The position numbers were made by a program, and so were the translations under genes. A stretch of 7,736 bases of DNA, from positions 1-7,736 of the forward strand of contig CAJXJG010000077.1 of the NCBI GenBank assembly GCA_913054425.1, given 5' to 3'. Source of the stretch: an uncultured Fidelibacterota bacterium. Its GTDB lineage: Bacteria; Fidelibacterota; Marinisomatia; Marinisomatales; UBA8229. Of the stretch, positions 6,494 to 7,736 are shown piece after piece. Under the pieces are notes generated by a model that was not told the DNA's origin, made no database searches, and saw only the letters and a program-made list of their open reading frames with translations. Position 1 is the first letter of the stretch; each line of letters starts with the position of its first letter.

Positions 6494-6780
6494 TATAATC
6501 CTTTTGCCTTTTTTGACACCTTAAAGAAAGTGGGGTAACGATACACTTTATCATCAGCTGGATCAAAGAAAGATGCCTGGTCTTCAGGATTGGAGGATAC
6601 AATGTCTTCCGTTTTTACTACCCAAATGCAAGTGCCTTCCTTTCGGCGGGTATAGAGTTCCCGGGCATTTTGGAGAGCCATTTCCTTATCAGAAGCATGG
6701 AGATTTCCTGCATGCTGAAATGAGGCTCCGGTTTTAGGCTGGATAAATACTTCCCAAGTTGGCAGATTTTTATCACTCAT
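6493..6780 (-). CDS. paaB: PaaB, small subunit of phenylacetyl-CoA 1,2-epoxidase
   Basis: PaaB is a small subunit that bridges PaaAC heterodimers in the epoxidase. From ATG 6780-6778 the protein is 95 residues, the same length as E. coli PaaB. It contains TWEVFIQPKTGASFQHAGNL (8-27), DKEMALQNARELYTRRKEG (31-49), IWVVK (52-56), and FFDPADDKVYRYPTFFKV (71-88), all PaaB hallmarks. The frame stays open further 5' to 6900, but that extension lies wholly inside paaA and is not PaaB-like. The chosen start has a GGAG site 6 nt before it and begins one base after the paaA stop. The TAA stop overlaps the paaC start. Confidence 0.95.
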   Translation of the reverse strand: MSDKNLPTWEVFIQPKTGASFQHAGNLHASDKEMALQNARELYTRRKEGTCIWVVKTEDIVSSNPEDQASFFDPADDKVYRYPTFFKVSKKAKGL

Positions 6781-6781
6781 A

Positions 6782-7711
6782 TTAGACTCCGTTTTGTGTT
6801 TTTTCTGCATAAGCCAATGCTGCCTCCCGCACCCAACTGCCTTCAGTGTGTGCATTGGTGTGATTATTAATTCGTTCTTTATTGCAGAATCCGTTACCAT
6901 TTACTACTTCCCAGAACTCCTCCCAGTCAATTTCACCAAAATCATAATGTTTGGATTCAGGATTCCATTTGAGATCGGGGTCGGGAATTTCCAATCCTAT
7001 GAGATCCGCCTGCTTCACAGTCCTGTCCACAAAAAGCTGGCGGAGATCATCATTGGTTCCCCGCTTAATTTTCCATTTCATGGCATTGGATGTATGGGCT
7101 GAATCTGAATCGTGGGGACCGAACATCATAAGAGATGGCCACCACCACCGGTTCAGGGAATCCTGTGCCATTTCCTGCTGCTCTGGAGTTCCGTTGGACA
7201 TTTTAGACATGATCTCATAGCCTTGGCGTTGATGGAAACTCTCTTCTTTACAAATCCTGATCATAGCGCGGGAATAGGGGCCATAGGATGTTCTGCGCAA
7301 AGATTGCTGGTTCACAATTGCAGCCCCGTCAACCAGCCATCCGATAGCGCCCATATCTGCCCAGCTTAGTGTGGGATAATTAAAGATACTTGAATATTTT
7401 GCCTTCCCTGTCTGAAGCTGCTCAATCAATTCGCTGCGGGTAATGCCCAAAGTTTCAGTGGCACTATACAGGTACAAACCATGTCCAGCTTCATCCTGAA
7501 CTTTGGCAATGAGTACCATTTTTGCTCTCAAAGATGGCGCACGAGTGATCCAGTTACCTTCAGGTTGCATACCGATCACTTCAGAATGGGCATGCTGTGA
7601 TATCTGCCGAATAAGATGCTTGCGGTAGTTATCCGGCATCCAGTCTTTCGGCTCAATTTTTAATCCAGCATCAATTTTATCCTGAAATAACTGTTCTTTT
7701 TTTTCAGTCAT
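6782..7711 (-). CDS. paaA: PaaA, catalytic diiron subunit of phenylacetyl-CoA 1,2-epoxidase
   Basis: PaaA is the ferritin-like diiron oxygenase subunit that adds one oxygen atom to the aromatic ring of phenylacetyl-CoA. The protein has 309 residues, equal to E. coli PaaA. Conserved segments are KIEPKDWMPDNYRKHLIRQI (18-37), HAHSEVIGMQPEGNWITRAP (40-59), VQDEAGHGLYLYSA (71-84), the run KYSSIFNYPTLSWAD (105-119), and KEESFHQRQG (155-164). Likely iron ligands from the family pattern are E44, E74 and H77 (EAGH), and E157 and H160 (EESFH), with D128 nearby. The C-terminus WVREAALAYAEK is also typical. The start is the only ATG near the family N-terminus; a weak purine-rich AAGAAG lies 7 nt before it. 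The frame stays open to the right edge, so an upstream start cannot be excluded. paaB follows after 1 nt. Confidence 0.97.
   Translation of the reverse strand: MTEKKEQLFQDKIDAGLKIEPKDWMPDNYRKHLIRQISQHAHSEVIGMQPEGNWITRAPSLRAKMVLIAKVQDEAGHGLYLYSATETLGITRSELIEQLQTGKAKYSSIFNYPTLSWADMGAIGWLVDGAAIVNQQSLRRTSYGPYSRAMIRICKEESFHQRQGYEIMSKMSNGTPEQQEMAQDSLNRWWWPSLMMFGPHDSDSAHTSNAMKWKIKRGTNDDLRQLFVDRTVKQADLIGLEIPDPDLKWNPESKHYDFGEIDWEEFWEVVNGNGFCNKERINNHTNAHTEGSWVREAALAYAEKTQNGV
6787..6790 (-). promoter_or_regulatory. Shine-Dalgarno deciding the paaB start
   Basis: Minus-strand GGAG lies 6 nt before the ATG at 6780-6778, within the last codons of paaA. It supports the 95-residue PaaB over the longer reading frame that begins inside paaA. 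Confidence 0.6.
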
Positions 7712-7736
7712 ATTTACACTTCTTGAAAACTGTAAT
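7712..7736 (-). other. Truncated leader upstream of paaA
   Basis: Only 25 bases upstream of paaA are present. They are A/T-rich with a weak purine stretch (AAGAAG) as a possible ribosome site. No promoter elements can be identified, and the sequence does not show whether paaA is the first gene or follows another gene such as paaE. Confidence 0.35.

Noticed and set aside
6778..6900. Longer PaaB start giving 135 residues
   Set aside because: The extra 40 residues come from paaA sequence read in another frame; the shorter start has a ribosome site and matches the family length.
6794..7369. Several overlapping plus-strand frames opposite paaA
   Set aside because: All are antisense to the strongly conserved PaaA; mutual overlap and lack of motifs mark them as shadows.

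Overview
The window is one contiguous, minus-strand phenylacetate (paa) catabolic operon, read from the right edge to the left edge. Order of transcription: paaA-paaB-paaC-paaD-paaG-paaH-[structured spacer with a paaI 3' remnant]-paaJ-[DUF1801/YdeI-like gene]-paaY-paaZ. paaZ runs off the left edge. The base composition is moderately AT-rich (low 40s percent GC by eye). Together with mostly weak Shine-Dalgarno sequences, heavy stop/start overlap, a short PaaH and an embedded YdeI-like gene, this suggests an aerobic Gram-negative bacterium of the Bacteroidota or a nearby lineage (Balneolota, Rhodothermota, Marinimicrobia-like). That placement is inference; nothing here fixes the taxon.

Right part (about 4513-7711): PaaA, PaaB, PaaC and PaaD of the diiron phenylacetyl-CoA 1,2-epoxidase system, followed by PaaG, which isomerises the epoxide to oxepin-CoA. 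No paaE (the reductase subunit) follows paaD; it may lie beyond the right edge. Middle part (1929-4516): PaaH (3-hydroxyadipyl-CoA dehydrogenase) and PaaJ (3-oxoadipyl-CoA/3-oxo-5,6-didehydrosuberyl-CoA thiolase). Left part (1-1925): a DUF1801/YdeI-like protein of unknown role, PaaY (gamma-carbonic-anhydrase-fold thioesterase for a toxic shunt product) and the N-terminal 239 residues of PaaZ (ring-opening hydrolase/aldehyde dehydrogenase).

The genes are packed with 0-5 nt gaps or 1-8 nt overlaps. The one break is about 220 bp between paaH and paaJ. It contains several inverted repeats and a 32-codon ORF whose peptide resembles the extreme C-terminus of the PaaI thioesterase and still overlaps the paaJ start by ATGA. 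The simplest reading is that paaI lost its 5' four-fifths, its place being taken by a palindromic sequence.

The encoded proteins cover epoxidation (PaaABC, helped by PaaD), isomerisation (PaaG), ring cleavage and oxidation (PaaZ), dehydrogenation (PaaH), thiolysis (PaaJ) and shunt-product hydrolysis (PaaY). Missing from the window are PaaK (CoA ligase), PaaE, PaaF (2,3-dehydroadipyl-CoA hydratase) and an intact PaaI. I found no RNA genes, CRISPR arrays or insertion-sequence transposases.
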